Source: Planctomycetales bacterium | GTDB taxonomy: Bacteria > Planctomycetota > Planctomycetia > Pirellulales > Pirellulaceae | Assembly (NCBI GenBank): GCA_020426845.1 | Contig: JAGQPF010000166.1 | Location: 1 to 56,557, forward strand | Length of the DNA stretch: 56,557 nt | Direction of reading: 5' to 3' | Shown here: positions 8,118 to 18,130 of the stretch, in pieces | Layout of the letters: each line of letters begins with the position of its first letter | How positions within the stretch are numbered: the stretch's first letter is position 1 | Notes under the pieces: model-generated | The model's database searches: none | What the model was told of the DNA's origin: nothing | Seen by the model: the letters and a program-made list of their open reading frames with translations, nothing else | Position numbers and translations under genes: made by a program

Positions 8118-8610
8118 GTGGGTCGGCTTGAGTTGCGGAGGCAATGGTGGGCAAATCTTGCCCAATGGGAGTTGGAACGCCGCGCGCAGAGGGTAGGGAG
8201 GGGATTGCGACGGGTCAAATCCAATCTCATTTCCCAACTCGCAGTTTGGGAACGTAGTTGGGAATCGAATCAGAAAGGCCCAATCCGCAGTGGGAAAGCG
8301 GTTTTCCCGTCTTCCTGGTAGCAGGAGTGGGATGGGGGGAGGGAGGTTCGGGCTTCCGCCCATTATGTGCCACGCACGGCGGATTGGGTAGGCACGATCG
8401 AGAGGTACGGCTTCATTGCCGTGACTCAATCCCTCTCCGGCAAGGTTCCAAGCCGGAGCAATTCCGTGGATAATCGACGAGAAAGCCGTCCCCAACCACG
8501 TGACCCGGCATTCGGTATTGCGAAGTAGTTCGCGGCAGGTTGCAGGCCGGCAGCCCGCACCACGACGGGGGCAACGTCATTCCTTTTTCTTTTCGGCGAC
8601 GGGGCGATAC
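8118..8610. other. Divergent intergenic region with dyads, MFS / octaheme cytochrome
   Basis: This is 493 bases without a convincing gene. Three dyads are visible. TTCCCAACT (8231-8239) pairs perfectly with AGTTGGGAA (8256-8264) over 16 bases. ACGGC/GCCGT is at 8407-8422. CTCCGGC (8435-8441) pairs with GCCGGAG (8452-8458). Around 8530-8565 is GGTTGCAGGCCGGCAGCCCG, related to the repeat array at 6593-6750. No confident promoter boxes are seen. Confidence 0.4.
8231..8264. promoter_or_regulatory. 9-bp inverted repeat, possible operator
   Basis: TTCCCAACT and AGTTGGGAA are perfect inverted arms with a 16-base spacer. The spacer itself holds TTTGGGAA, a third similar half-site. The element sits 114-147 bases upstream of the MFS start, in a divergent region, which suits a repressor or activator site. 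Function is inferred from position only. Confidence 0.3.
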
Positions 8611-10548
8611 ATGGCACAACGACTTCTCATCGTGCTGGCGATGGTGGGCATCGTGGTGTTTGCCATCGCGGTCGCCGTCTTTCGGCAGCAGCCAGAGTCG
8701 CCGAACTCTTCTCGGCCGACCCCGCCGACGGCGCCTGTGGCCGCGGGGGTGCGGAAATACGACGCGATTCGCCCGGCCGTCTCGACAGACAACGGGTATA
8801 TTTCTGCCCAAGCCTGCAAGGAGTGCCATCCCGGGAATCACGCCAGCTGGCACGCTTCGTATCATCGTTCGATGACCCAGTTGGCCACGGACGATGCCGT
8901 GATCGGCGACTTCGACGACGCTCACGTCACCGCCTTTGGCCGAGAGTTTCATATGGAGCGCCGGGAGGACGGCGTCTTTTGGGTCACCATGGACGACCCC
9001 GACGGCGATCCCAACGCCGAGCCCCGGCGAGTCGAGCGGCCGCTGGTGATGACCACGGGCTCTCACCATATGCAAGTGTATTGGTATCCCATTGGCGAGG
9101 GCCGCACGCTGGGGCAGTTCCCACTGATTTACCTGAACGACCAGCAACGCTGGATTCCTCGATCGTCGGCGTTTCTCAAGCCGCCCGGCGAGTCCTATGC
9201 CGGCGAGAAAGGCCGCTGGAACAAAACCTGTGTGCGTTGTCACACGACATTCCCCCGGGCTTTGCCCACCGAAGACGGCAACTGGAACACTCACGTCGCC
9301 GAGTTCGGCATCTCCTGCGAGGCCTGTCACGGGCCCGGGCTCAAGCATGTCTCGCTGCACCGCGAGCGCGCTGCGGCGCAGCGCCGAGGCTCGCCGGCGC
9401 CAGCATTGGCTAATGACCCGATCGTCAACCCGGCCAAACTGCCGCACCGGCTGCGGTCACAGGTTTGCGGCCAATGCCATAGCATGGCGACAGCACGAAA
9501 CTTCCGCGCAGCGCAGGTCGAGGGCAGCGGCTATCGACCGGGAGAGGACTTGCTGCGTTCGCACCTGCTCGTGCGCGATGACGAAGTTTCACGACGGCAT
9601 TACAGCGAGTACATCTCGCCGGACAAGTTGGACGAGTTCATGGAGCTGACGTTTTGGCCGGACGGCATGGTGCGCGTCTCGGGCCGGGAATTCAGCGGGC
9701 TTGTGGAGTCGGCGTGTTATCAACGTGGTGAACTTTCCTGCATGTCGTGCCACGAACTGCACCCGGACTCGTCCGATCCTCGGCCGTTGAGCGAATGGGC
9801 CGACGACCAATTGGGCGTGGGCATGTCGACGGACCAGGCCTGTTTGAAATGCCATGACGCCGGCGATTACGGAGAGCAACACACACACCACCTCGCCGAG
9901 TCGTCCGGTTCGCGTTGTTACAACTGCCACATGCCGCATACGTCCTTCGGGTTGCTCAAGGCGATTCGCAGTCACCAGATCAGCGTCCCGAACATTGCCG
10001 CAGACGAAGCCTCACGGCGACCGAACGCCTGCAATCTGTGCCATCTCGATCGCACGCTCAAGTGGAGTGCCGACCATCTGCACAAGTGGCATGGACACGC
10101 CCCCGGGAGTTGGGCTGACGACGAACAACAGGTGGCCGCGGGGCCGCTCTGGCTCTTGAAAGGGGATGCAGGCAAGCGCGCATTGGTTGCCTGGAGTTTC
10201 GGCTGGGAGCCAGCTCGGGAAGCCTCGGGCAGCGACTGGCAGCCGGCATTTCTGGCCACCTTGCTGGACGACTCGTACGAGGCGATTCGCTTTATCGCGG
10301 AGCGTTCACTACGACGCTACGAGGGCCAGGCAGAATTGAAGTACGACTTTGTTGGCGAGCCGGAGTCGCGAAAGACCGTCAGCGCTCAAGTGCGCGATGC
10401 GTGGGAGCAGAAGTGGCGCGAGCTGGCGCCCGAGAATCGCCGGCAGGACGCCGCTCTGTTGCTGGATGCCGAACGCGGCCTGCAACGCGAGTCCATCGAG
10501 CGGCTGCTGGAACAGCGCGACCAGCGAGATGTGTATCTGGTGGAATAA
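8611..10548 (+). CDS. Membrane-anchored octaheme cytochrome c (cytochrome c554-like)
   Basis: Predicted 645 residues from the ATG at 8611; the frame is open upstream to 8500 without protein character. An N-terminal membrane helix (about 4-25) is followed by a Pro/Ser/Thr linker and eight CxxCH haem-binding motifs: C69, C207, C236, C286, C377, C411, C436 and C474 start them. The spacing, with long inserts after the first and fourth, resembles the cytochrome c554/c-prime superfamily used in periplasmic nitrogen or other redox chemistry. The last 140 residues lack haem motifs and are helical, possibly HEAT-like. It probably faces the periplasm and moves electrons; substrate unknown. No cytochrome-maturation or quinol-oxidase gene adjoins it. 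Confidence 0.9.
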   Translation: MAQRLLIVLAMVGIVVFAIAVAVFRQQPESPNSSRPTPPTAPVAAGVRKYDAIRPAVSTDNGYISAQACKECHPGNHASWHASYHRSMTQLATDDAVIGDFDDAHVTAFGREFHMERREDGVFWVTMDDPDGDPNAEPRRVERPLVMTTGSHHMQVYWYPIGEGRTLGQFPLIYLNDQQRWIPRSSAFLKPPGESYAGEKGRWNKTCVRCHTTFPRALPTEDGNWNTHVAEFGISCEACHGPGLKHVSLHRERAAAQRRGSPAPALANDPIVNPAKLPHRLRSQVCGQCHSMATARNFRAAQVEGSGYRPGEDLLRSHLLVRDDEVSRRHYSEYISPDKLDEFMELTFWPDGMVRVSGREFSGLVESACYQRGELSCMSCHELHPDSSDPRPLSEWADDQLGVGMSTDQACLKCHDAGDYGEQHTHHLAESSGSRCYNCHMPHTSFGLLKAIRSHQISVPNIAADEASRRPNACNLCHLDRTLKWSADHLHKWHGHAPGSWADDEQQVAAGPLWLLKGDAGKRALVAWSFGWEPAREASGSDWQPAFLATLLDDSYEAIRFIAERSLRRYEGQAELKYDFVGEPESRKTVSAQVRDAWEQKWRELAPENRRQDAALLLDAERGLQRESIERLLEQRDQRDVYLVE

Positions 10549-10843
10549 CCGCTAGCCGCTGTGGAGAGACGGCCTTCCGGCAGCGAGTGGCCGTGAAACT
10601 CTGGCGGTCGTGCCGACCGCAGGGCCGCCGATTTTCCCTGAATGGCCTGCGCCGCGGCTGGCGCGTTGCTTCGCGAGTTGGCGAAGATTACGCTATTGTT
10701 GCTTTTCGTTGATCCATCGTGCTTTTCCTCATTCAATACGGCTGCGGATGACATTGCGTTGTCATCTGTCGGAGCCAATTCCACCCTGCCGCAGCGGGCC
10801 ACCATCGTCGTCCGACCTGCGCGCCGGGAGATCGGAAGTTGTC

Positions 10844-13207
10844 ATGATCCCGATTCCCATCGGCTGGCGAGCAAAAGCTATGCGCCGCTGCCCGCCTTGG
10901 TTCGTTTGGCTGGCGCCGCTGGTCCTCTGTGGCGCCGTCGCTGCGCAACGGCCCGAGGCACCCGCGCCGGCGAACACCATTCGCGCATCGCTGTCGATTG
11001 ACGCGCCCTCGAATCTGCCTCCGGGGCGATGGGGCGTGGTCGCAATCCATGTGGAGAACGACGAGCCCGAGCCCGCGACGATGGAGATCGTTGTCGCGTT
11101 CGCAGAAGCTCCCCGTCGAGAGTTCTCTCGCCAGGTCTGGGTGCCGGGACAATCCCGCCGCACGTGCTGGTTGCCCGTGCAGGCCCCGGACACCTCCAAC
11201 GGCGGTGTCGCCTGGGAGCTGCGTTCACGCTACATCCGGATCAATGATCAGGGTGAGGAGATCGTGCAACGCATACGCTCCAGCGACACGCTGTACGAGA
11301 CGACATTGTTGAGCAAATCGCGCAGCCGTTTTCCCTGTTTGCTGATTCTTGACGAGACGAAGCCAGGCACGAAGGAGGTGTTTGAGGGCGTGCAGCGCGT
11401 GCGAGTCGATGGCGGCATGGATCCCTCGCTGCCGACCGCCAATGGCATTCGGCCCTCGAATCCGGACTGGCTGGATTCGCTCAGTTCACTGGTGATTGGC
11501 GATGACATCGAGGACTCCGGCGCGCTGGAGTCGATTCGACGCTGGGTGCGCGGCGGCGGACGATTGTGGATTCTTGCCGACCGGGTCTCCGAGCAGACGA
11601 TTGAGGCGATTGTCGGCGACGAAGCGGCGCTGACGGTGGTGTCGCGTGAGACGCTGCCGCAGTTGTCCTTTCATCGCGACTTTCCGACACCCGAGACCAC
11701 GCCGGTGGCCGACCACCCCAATCCACCCGCGATTTGCGTGGTGGCCGATCCGCCCGGCGATGTTGTCTGCGAGGCGAACGGCTACCCTGCCGCATGTCGC
11801 TTGCAAATCGGCGACGGCGTGGTCGGCATCAGCATGGTGGCGGTTGACGCCTGGACGCCTCGCTCGCGCGCCTGGCTTTCGGACGCCATTTTCGGTGGAG
11901 CAAACCCCGTTGAGCCGCTCTCGTCCGAAATGATCAAGGAGACGCTCTACCAACAGGTCGGGCAGCGCGTGCCGGCGCGTTGGCTCGTGGTCGGCGTGTT
12001 GGGCTTGATGACGCTCAGCATGGTCGTCATGGGCGTGCTGTTCCATCGCCAAGGCCGTCTGGAACGCATGCTATGGCTGGTGCCTGCGGTGTCAGGCATC
12101 GCGGCGTTGGTGTTGGTGCTCGTCGGCCAGACACTGCGAGGCGCCGCTCCGGCCACCCTGGCCACATTCCAACTGGCGCAAGCCACCTCGGGATCGGGCG
12201 CCGTCGATTTGAAAAGCTATTCGTTGCTCTACTCTCCCACGCCGATCAACGAACCGATTGGGGGCGTGTCTGCCTCACTAAAGGGAAGTGAGCCGCCGCC
12301 TCGAATTCGGTCGACCGGCGCGGGGCAGTGGAGTTGGATCGGTGTGAATCAGCCAACCGGCGCACGACTCTATGAGGTGCACGATGAGGCGAGCACTCCG
12401 CTTCGCGTCGAAGCTAGACTCACCGAGCGCGGCGTGGAAGGGAAGCTCGTCGGACTTGGCGCCAGTGAAGTCAAGGACGCGGTGATCGGCGCTCTGGGGA
12501 TGCCTTCCATCGCCGTCGAGTGGAAGGACGAGCACCACTTTGTCGCGGGCCGCGAGCAGACGCTGGGGCTGGGACAGCACGTGCCCTCCAGTCTGATGGG
12601 GGACGAAGGCCGACGACATCAGCAGTTGTTGTCGTCTCTTTGGGGGCCCAAGTCGCAACGGCCGGCAGGTGGTCCGGAACTCGTCTTCTGGAACCAACTA
12701 TGGCCCGAGTCCGTTGTCTGGCCCAGCACCGAGCGTCAGCGTGGCGAAGCGTTGACGACCTTGCCACTACGATTTGCCCCGTTGGCGCCGGGCGACAAGG
12801 TCTCGATTCCCGGCTCGTTGCTGAGAATCCAGACTCGATCGTCGTTGTTTAGCGTGAGCCAACAACGGTGGGTCGGCTCGTTCAACGGCCCTTCCCGTTT
12901 CAGTCTGAAATTCATGCTTCCGTCGATTGTCTTGCCCTTCAAGGTCACCGGCGCGGAGCTCGTTTGGAAACTCAATGTGCCTGGCCGGGCCGTCGAGGTT
13001 CACGCGCGAGGAGATCTGGAGCCGTTGCAGCGGCTGGAGAACCCGGTCGGCGTGCACCGCGTTCGCATCGATAATCAGAAGTCGCTGCAGGTGGACGAGG
13101 ACGGCATTCAGCTCGATGTAGAGGTGTTTGCCTCCGAGGGCAGGACCGAAAACGCGCGATGGTCGCTGGACTACGCGCTGCTGCATGTGGAAGGAGTAGC
13201 GAAGTGA
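10844..13207 (+). CDS. Envelope protein of an ABC export cluster with a GATase-like region
   Basis: Predicted 787 residues. The start at 10844 has GGAAG 5 bases upstream; a second ATG at 10880 is possible, and the 295 bases before it hold no other gene. A signal sequence (about 13-35) leads an extracytoplasmic beta-rich region. Next comes a segment around GIRPSNPDWLDSLSSLVIGD with WVRGGGRLWILA, which resembles class I glutamine-amidotransferase-like folds without a catalytic Cys. Two membrane helices follow near 380-430 (WLVVGVLGLMTLSMVVMGVL and the next), then a second large periplasmic region. The last codons overlap the ATPase start, so it is translationally coupled to the ABC genes. A GldG-like accessory role is plausible; the family is not named with certainty. 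Confidence 0.75.
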   Translation: MIPIPIGWRAKAMRRCPPWFVWLAPLVLCGAVAAQRPEAPAPANTIRASLSIDAPSNLPPGRWGVVAIHVENDEPEPATMEIVVAFAEAPRREFSRQVWVPGQSRRTCWLPVQAPDTSNGGVAWELRSRYIRINDQGEEIVQRIRSSDTLYETTLLSKSRSRFPCLLILDETKPGTKEVFEGVQRVRVDGGMDPSLPTANGIRPSNPDWLDSLSSLVIGDDIEDSGALESIRRWVRGGGRLWILADRVSEQTIEAIVGDEAALTVVSRETLPQLSFHRDFPTPETTPVADHPNPPAICVVADPPGDVVCEANGYPAACRLQIGDGVVGISMVAVDAWTPRSRAWLSDAIFGGANPVEPLSSEMIKETLYQQVGQRVPARWLVVGVLGLMTLSMVVMGVLFHRQGRLERMLWLVPAVSGIAALVLVLVGQTLRGAAPATLATFQLAQATSGSGAVDLKSYSLLYSPTPINEPIGGVSASLKGSEPPPRIRSTGAGQWSWIGVNQPTGARLYEVHDEASTPLRVEARLTERGVEGKLVGLGASEVKDAVIGALGMPSIAVEWKDEHHFVAGREQTLGLGQHVPSSLMGDEGRRHQQLLSSLWGPKSQRPAGGPELVFWNQLWPESVVWPSTERQRGEALTTLPLRFAPLAPGDKVSIPGSLLRIQTRSSLFSVSQQRWVGSFNGPSRFSLKFMLPSIVLPFKVTGAELVWKLNVPGRAVEVHARGDLEPLQRLENPVGVHRVRIDNQKSLQVDEDGIQLDVEVFASEGRTENARWSLDYALLHVEGVAK

Positions 13208-14277
13208 CATCGCAAACAACGCCATCAAACGCCAACGGCAGCTCAGCGCCAACTTCGGACAAGCAGCCGGTGATTCTCACTCGCGAGCTGACGAAACACT
13301 ACGGCAACTTCGTAGCCCTCGACTCGCTGACCATGGACGTCGCCCGCGGCGAGATCCTCGGCTTCATCGGTCCCAACGGCGCCGGCAAGACGACGACCAT
13401 CAAGATCCTCGTCGGCTTGGCGCGACCGACCTCCGGCTCGGCGTCAATCAACGGCGTCGATTGTGAACGGTCGGCCCGCGACGTTCGCAAAATGGTCGGC
13501 TACATGCCGGACAAGTTTGGCTCGTACGACAACATGCGTGTGCTCGAGTATCTCGACTTTTTTGCCTCGGCCTTCGGGATCCACGGCGCCAAGCGCAAAC
13601 AACGGATTGCCGACGTCCTGGAGCTGACGGGCGCCGGCTACATGCGTGACCGCTTTGTCGAAAGTCTTAGCCACGGCATGCAGAAGAAGGTCGGCATTGC
13701 CCGCACGCTGTTGCATGACCCGCAGGTGCTGATTTTCGACGAGCCGGCAAACGGGCTCGACCCACAGGCCCGAATCGACCTCCGCGAGTTGCTGCTGGAG
13801 TTGGGGCGACTCGGCAAAACCTTGATCGTCACCAGTCACATCCTTCCCGAGTTGTCGCGGATTTGCGACAAGGTGGCGATCATCACGCATGGCAAGATGC
13901 GGGCCTTCGGAAACCTCGCGGACATCATGAGCACGCTGCGTCAGCGGCGGACGATCGAAGTGCAGGTCGAGTCGCACGACCAGCTGCAACTTGCGGAGCA
14001 GCGAATTCGGCCTCGCTTGTCAGAGAGCGACGAGCTGTCGCTCTCCGAGGCAGAGGGCATGGTCCGCTTCACGACCGAGAACCAGGACGATTTCCTGGCC
14101 GACATCGTGGGGGATTTGATCGCGGGCGGAGTGCGGGTGGTGCAGTTCCGCGAAGTGCAGGCGGACCTCGAGGACGCGTTCCTCTCCGTGACTCGCGAGG
14201 CTGAAGAGCCGAAAGCCGAGCTGGCCAAGGCGAGCGATCCGGGCGTGAAGCAGTCAGCTGCTCGGGAGACTGCCTGA
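13204..14277 (+). CDS. ABC transporter ATP-binding protein (ABC-2 export type)
   Basis: Predicted 357 residues. The start is a GTG at 13204 that overlaps the upstream stop as GTGA, with GGAAGGAG at 13189-13196. Walker A GPNGAGKT is at 56-63, signature LSHGMQ at 155-160, Walker B LIFDEP ends at 181 with catalytic Glu180, and the H-loop is in VTSHILPE. The region after about residue 240 is the extended C-terminal domain common in ABC-2 exporters, rich in acidic residues. It powers the permease that follows, whose ATG shares one base with this gene's stop. It is cytoplasmic and membrane-associated. The exported substrate is unknown. Confidence 0.95.
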   Translation: MTSQTTPSNANGSSAPTSDKQPVILTRELTKHYGNFVALDSLTMDVARGEILGFIGPNGAGKTTTIKILVGLARPTSGSASINGVDCERSARDVRKMVGYMPDKFGSYDNMRVLEYLDFFASAFGIHGAKRKQRIADVLELTGAGYMRDRFVESLSHGMQKKVGIARTLLHDPQVLIFDEPANGLDPQARIDLRELLLELGRLGKTLIVTSHILPELSRICDKVAIITHGKMRAFGNLADIMSTLRQRRTIEVQVESHDQLQLAEQRIRPRLSESDELSLSEAEGMVRFTTENQDDFLADIVGDLIAGGVRVVQFREVQADLEDAFLSVTREAEEPKAELAKASDPGVKQSAARETA

Positions 14278-15953
14278 TGCTTGCGATTGCTCGAAACCCG
14301 ATTTTGTGGCGCGAGCTGTTCGGAATTCTCCGCACTCCGCGCGCCTTGGTGCTGCTCTGTCTGCTCGTCGTCGCCATGACCGGGCTGGTAGCGCTGCGTT
14401 GGCCCGAAAGCGGTCTCGCCGACATCGAAGGCAATCGGTCTCGGCAGATCTACCAATTGATTGGCTTTGGACTGACGTCCGGCATGCTATTGATGGCTCC
14501 AGCGTTTCCCTCGACATCGATTGTGTCGGAGCGGAAACGCGGCACGCTGGCGCTGTTGTTCAACTCGCCCCTGACGCCCGCGGGCATTTACGGTGGCAAG
14601 TTCTTCGGCAGTTTGTTGTTCTTGCTGCTGGTGATGCTGACGACATTGCCGACAGCGGCAGCCAGCTATGCGATGGGTGGCGTCTCGTTTCTCCACAATG
14701 TGCTGCCTTTGTATTTGATCTTGGCGCTGATGGCCATTCACTACACGGCGGTCTCGTTGGCCGTGAGCGCTTGGTCGAATTCGACGGACAGCGCGCTGCG
14801 GACGTCCTATGGCTTGGTATTGCTGCTCGCCTTCGGATCGCTGGCGCCTTACTACTTCACCCGTGGCACCGAGGGAACAACGGCGTGGCTGAGCGGCCAC
14901 CTGTACCATCTGTCGCCCGTCCCCGTGACTTTGACTTTGTTCGGGATGAGCATCCCCACACCGGACTTCGCGGAGCTCACGTCGTTCTCCGACTTGATCG
15001 TTCCACACTTGCGAATGGCGACGGTATCGAGCTTGGTCTGGATCGGCCTGGGGCTGTGGCTGCTGCATCCCAACATGCTGGACCGCTCGCGCGCCGCGGG
15101 CGTGATGACCGATGATCGCAAACGCTCGGAACGAATGGTTCGAGGCGTGTTTATGCTGATCGATCCCCAGCGTCGTTCGAGGAATGTCAATCGGTTCGTG
15201 AACCCGCTGTTGGTCAAAGAGATGCGGACGCGCCGCTTTGGACGTTCGTCGTGGATGCTGCGGCTGGTGTTCTTCTGTGCCATTGTGTCGATCGCCGTCA
15301 CCAATGGCGCGATGCGCACGTCGGTGGATCGAGGCCTCGGGCCGGTGGGCACGATTCTCGTCGCGTTGCAGGTGACATTGATGGTGTTGCTGACACCGAG
15401 CTTGACGGCGGGCCTGATCAGCGCCGAACGCGAGAGCGGGGGCTGGCCGCTGCTGCAGATGACTCCCATGTCGGCGGTGCGGATCGTCAGCGGCAAGCTG
15501 ATGAGCGTCGTATTGACCTTGCTGCTGATTCTGATGGCGACGCTGCCGGGTTATGTCTTCATCTTGGCCGTGGCGCCGGAGAAAGGTCCCGAGGTTGTGC
15601 GAGTCGTCGCCAGCTTGGCCCTGGTGGCCTTGTTCTGCCTGCTGGTCGGCGCCGTTGTTGGCAGCTTGTTTCGGCGGTCGGCGCCAGCGACGGCTTGCGC
15701 CTACGCCGTATTGCTGGCCTTCTTTGGAGGCACACTGTTGATCTGGCTCGGCCGGGACGCGCCGTTCGGCTATGACGTCGTGCGGTCGGCTTTGCTGCTG
15801 AACCCCGCTGCGGCCGCGCTCTCGGTGATCGGCACGGCCGACTTTGCGACCTACGATCTCTTGCCCTACAGCTGGTATTGGACAGGCGCCATCTCGGGCG
15901 TCTGCCTGATCGCCTTGGTTTTTCAATCGTGGCGACTCTCGCTTCCCGAGTAG
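14277..15953 (+). CDS. ABC-2 type permease, duplicated architecture
   Basis: Predicted 558 residues with about 12 membrane helices. Two similar halves can be seen: each starts with an amphipathic basic segment ending in a cytoplasmic coupling-type motif, NPILWRELFGILRTPRALVL at residues 5-24 and NPLLVKEMRTRRFGRSSWML near residue 306. This looks like an internal duplication, so one chain may supply both permease halves; homodimerisation of a 12-helix chain is the alternative. A hydrophilic loop of about 50 residues (near 270-320) joins the halves. Translation is coupled to the ATPase gene by a TGATG overlap. Confidence 0.9.
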   Translation: MLAIARNPILWRELFGILRTPRALVLLCLLVVAMTGLVALRWPESGLADIEGNRSRQIYQLIGFGLTSGMLLMAPAFPSTSIVSERKRGTLALLFNSPLTPAGIYGGKFFGSLLFLLLVMLTTLPTAAASYAMGGVSFLHNVLPLYLILALMAIHYTAVSLAVSAWSNSTDSALRTSYGLVLLLAFGSLAPYYFTRGTEGTTAWLSGHLYHLSPVPVTLTLFGMSIPTPDFAELTSFSDLIVPHLRMATVSSLVWIGLGLWLLHPNMLDRSRAAGVMTDDRKRSERMVRGVFMLIDPQRRSRNVNRFVNPLLVKEMRTRRFGRSSWMLRLVFFCAIVSIAVTNGAMRTSVDRGLGPVGTILVALQVTLMVLLTPSLTAGLISAERESGGWPLLQMTPMSAVRIVSGKLMSVVLTLLLILMATLPGYVFILAVAPEKGPEVVRVVASLALVALFCLLVGAVVGSLFRRSAPATACAYAVLLAFFGGTLLIWLGRDAPFGYDVVRSALLLNPAAAALSVIGTADFATYDLLPYSWYWTGAISGVCLIALVFQSWRLSLPE

Positions 15954-16005
15954 TCTGCCGGATAGCGCCCGACTCCTACTATTTTTAAAGTCGATCGGGC
16001 ACTCA

Positions 16006-17859
16006 ATGGATACCGCAATGATGAACTCAATGCCCGTGGCCAACCGTCGTGAATTGCGATGTCGTCGCCCCGCTTCCCGATGGGCTCAATCAGCTCGTCC
16101 GCGGCGGCATGCGGAGATAGCGAGCCTGACCCGATCCGGCCTTTGCCTCGTTGTCATGTTGGTGTCTGGATGGTCTGCCGCCCGGGCAGAAGAGTGGCCG
16201 GTGCTCATGCTTGAAGACCCGGCACTGCCCACGGAGATGTCCGATCCGCAACTTGCCCCCGAGGTAGTGAGCACGTGGCGCGATGCGCTACGCAATACGG
16301 AAGATCACGAGCTGCTGCAAGTCATCGCCGCAGATCTGGTGCAAGCGAGAAGGAACTCGGAGGCCGACCTGTCCATTTTGTTGCCGGAGCTGCGCGCCGC
16401 CTTTGCCGGCGCCACTCGCAGCACGCTCCGGGCCAATCTTGCGCGAGCGTTGGCCGAGTTGAACGACGAGCAGAGCGCCGACGTGTTGGCCGAAGCGGCC
16501 GCGACGGATCTCAGTGTGGCCGACGCGGTCAATTCGGCGCTTGTCCGCTGGCGCCACATCCCAACAAAGGATCGCTGGCAACGGGATATTGTCGACCGAG
16601 ATCTCTCTGTCCGTCGTCGCCGGCAGGCGATCGACGGGTGCGGCGAGCTGCGTTTGGTGGCCGCTGTCGACAATCTGCGGACGCTCGTGGGAAATCGCCG
16701 CGAGCCGCTCACCTTGCGCACTGCCGCCGCCGAAGCGATCGCTCGGTGCAGCGAGGGAGGCAATCTCGAGCAAGCCAAAACGCTGTTCACCGCCGAGGGA
16801 GACGTTGGCGCGATGTTGGCCGCTCGACTGCTGGCGGAAACCGAGCTCGAGGAGGCAAAGCCGCTGCTAATCGAATTGACGCAGCACAAGAACTTAGGAG
16901 TCTCCTCGGTGGCTTGCGCACGCTTGGCGAAGCAATGGCCGCTCGATCTGGTGGAGTTGGCAAAGCCGATGGTTTCGCACCCGTCCTACAAATCTCGTTT
17001 GGAGGTCGTGCGGACCACGGGACAGCACGCAGGAGACGCGGCGCCGGCTCTCTTGGGCCCCTACCTGTCCGACCTGCACCCGCTGGTTCGCGAGGCGGCA
17101 GGCGCCGAGTTGGTGCGGCTCGGCAGGGAAGGGATGCGAGAAGCGGTGCAAGCCGAGGCATTAGCGGCGCTACGTGGCGACGCCTGGCAAGGGCATGCCC
17201 AAGGCGCCCGCGTGTCAGTCGAGTTGGAATTGCTCGACGCCTGCCCGGTTGCCCTCGAGATGTTGAATGCGTCCCACGCGCAGTCTCGCCAGGCTGTCTG
17301 CTATTTGCTGGGGCGTCTGTTGCCCGCAGAGGATTTGACGCCAGCGCTCAAACATGCGGAGGATCTCGCGTCGCTAAGGGTCAAATCGCCCCTCGAGGCT
17401 CCGATTGACACCGAACTGCTGTTGCTCATGCAGGCGTTTGGTCGCACGCGTTACGAGCCGTCGGAGACATTCTTAAGGTCAATGGTGCCGAAGTCAGCCC
17501 CGTTCTACTTTCCCTTGCGAATGTGCGGAATCTGGGGGCTCGGCAAGCTCTACGAGGGCAAGGCGCCCAAGGACCTTGGGGAACAGTTCGCAGGGCGGTT
17601 GAACGACGCGAACAACATGAACGCCGAGGCGGATCCGGTTCGCGCCATGTCTGCCGTGTCAATCGGTCGCATGCTGTGCAAGGATCAACTGAAGGACATT
17701 CATCGCTGGTTCCCGCCCACTCGCGATTCCTATCTGGGGATGAGCCTGGGTTGGGCGGCGGAGCAACTTACGGGCGAGGCGCCCGAGTTTCCGTCCGGCG
17801 CGTCGCGGTTGATGACGCGGTTCTTCGTCCTCCCTCAGGCGGCTCGGTTCGAGAACTAG
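16006..17859 (+). CDS. Secreted HEAT-repeat protein
   Basis: Predicted 617 residues. A long basic N-region precedes a signal peptide (about 44-61, ending SAARAEE), so it should be exported. The mature part is an array of helix pairs of 30-35 residues typical of HEAT repeats, for example around AAAEAIARCSEGGNLEQAKT and LLGPYLSDLHPLVREAAGAE. No catalytic motif is evident. Such proteins usually act as binding scaffolds. It starts 52 bases after the permease gene on the same strand, so it may be the last gene of the ABC operon. The start could be later than 16006, but no better ATG precedes the hydrophobic core. Confidence 0.8.
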   Translation: MDTAMMNSMPVANRRELRCRRPASRWAQSARPRRHAEIASLTRSGLCLVVMLVSGWSAARAEEWPVLMLEDPALPTEMSDPQLAPEVVSTWRDALRNTEDHELLQVIAADLVQARRNSEADLSILLPELRAAFAGATRSTLRANLARALAELNDEQSADVLAEAAATDLSVADAVNSALVRWRHIPTKDRWQRDIVDRDLSVRRRRQAIDGCGELRLVAAVDNLRTLVGNRREPLTLRTAAAEAIARCSEGGNLEQAKTLFTAEGDVGAMLAARLLAETELEEAKPLLIELTQHKNLGVSSVACARLAKQWPLDLVELAKPMVSHPSYKSRLEVVRTTGQHAGDAAPALLGPYLSDLHPLVREAAGAELVRLGREGMREAVQAEALAALRGDAWQGHAQGARVSVELELLDACPVALEMLNASHAQSRQAVCYLLGRLLPAEDLTPALKHAEDLASLRVKSPLEAPIDTELLLLMQAFGRTRYEPSETFLRSMVPKSAPFYFPLRMCGIWGLGKLYEGKAPKDLGEQFAGRLNDANNMNAEADPVRAMSAVSIGRMLCKDQLKDIHRWFPPTRDSYLGMSLGWAAEQLTGEAPEFPSGASRLMTRFFVLPQAARFEN

Positions 17860-17953
17860 GTCTTTTTCAACAAGCCGCTGCGACATTTTCGAACTTTTCG
17901 GCGAGGTGTTCGTAATTGAGCACGTTGTTGAAAAGTGCTTTTCAACAGGCTTT
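17858..17953. repeat. Inverted-repeat element ending in a perfect GTTGAAAAG hairpin
   Basis: AGGTCTTTTTCAACAAGCCG (17858-17877) is followed about 50 bases later by GTTGAAAAGTGCTTTTCAAC (17927-17946), a perfect 9-bp palindrome with a TG centre. The left TTTTTCAAC can also pair with the right GTTGAAAA. It directly follows the HEAT gene's stop and resembles elements at 37243-37338 and 54919-55008. It may act as a terminator or be a MITE-like repeat. Confidence 0.6.
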
Positions 17954-18130
17954 CGACAAGAATTGAGGCGGCGTGATGGCCGCGCGTTGGCCGTGTATAG
18001 GGAAGGCCCGTGGGCAATTGGGGAAACAGCACTTGTCCCCCTGCGGGGGTTCCGCTATCTCTACCCGGCCAAATTGTGACAGCCCGCAAGGAAGTGGGCC
18101 TGGCTCATGCAGTAAATGGAGTTATTGCCG

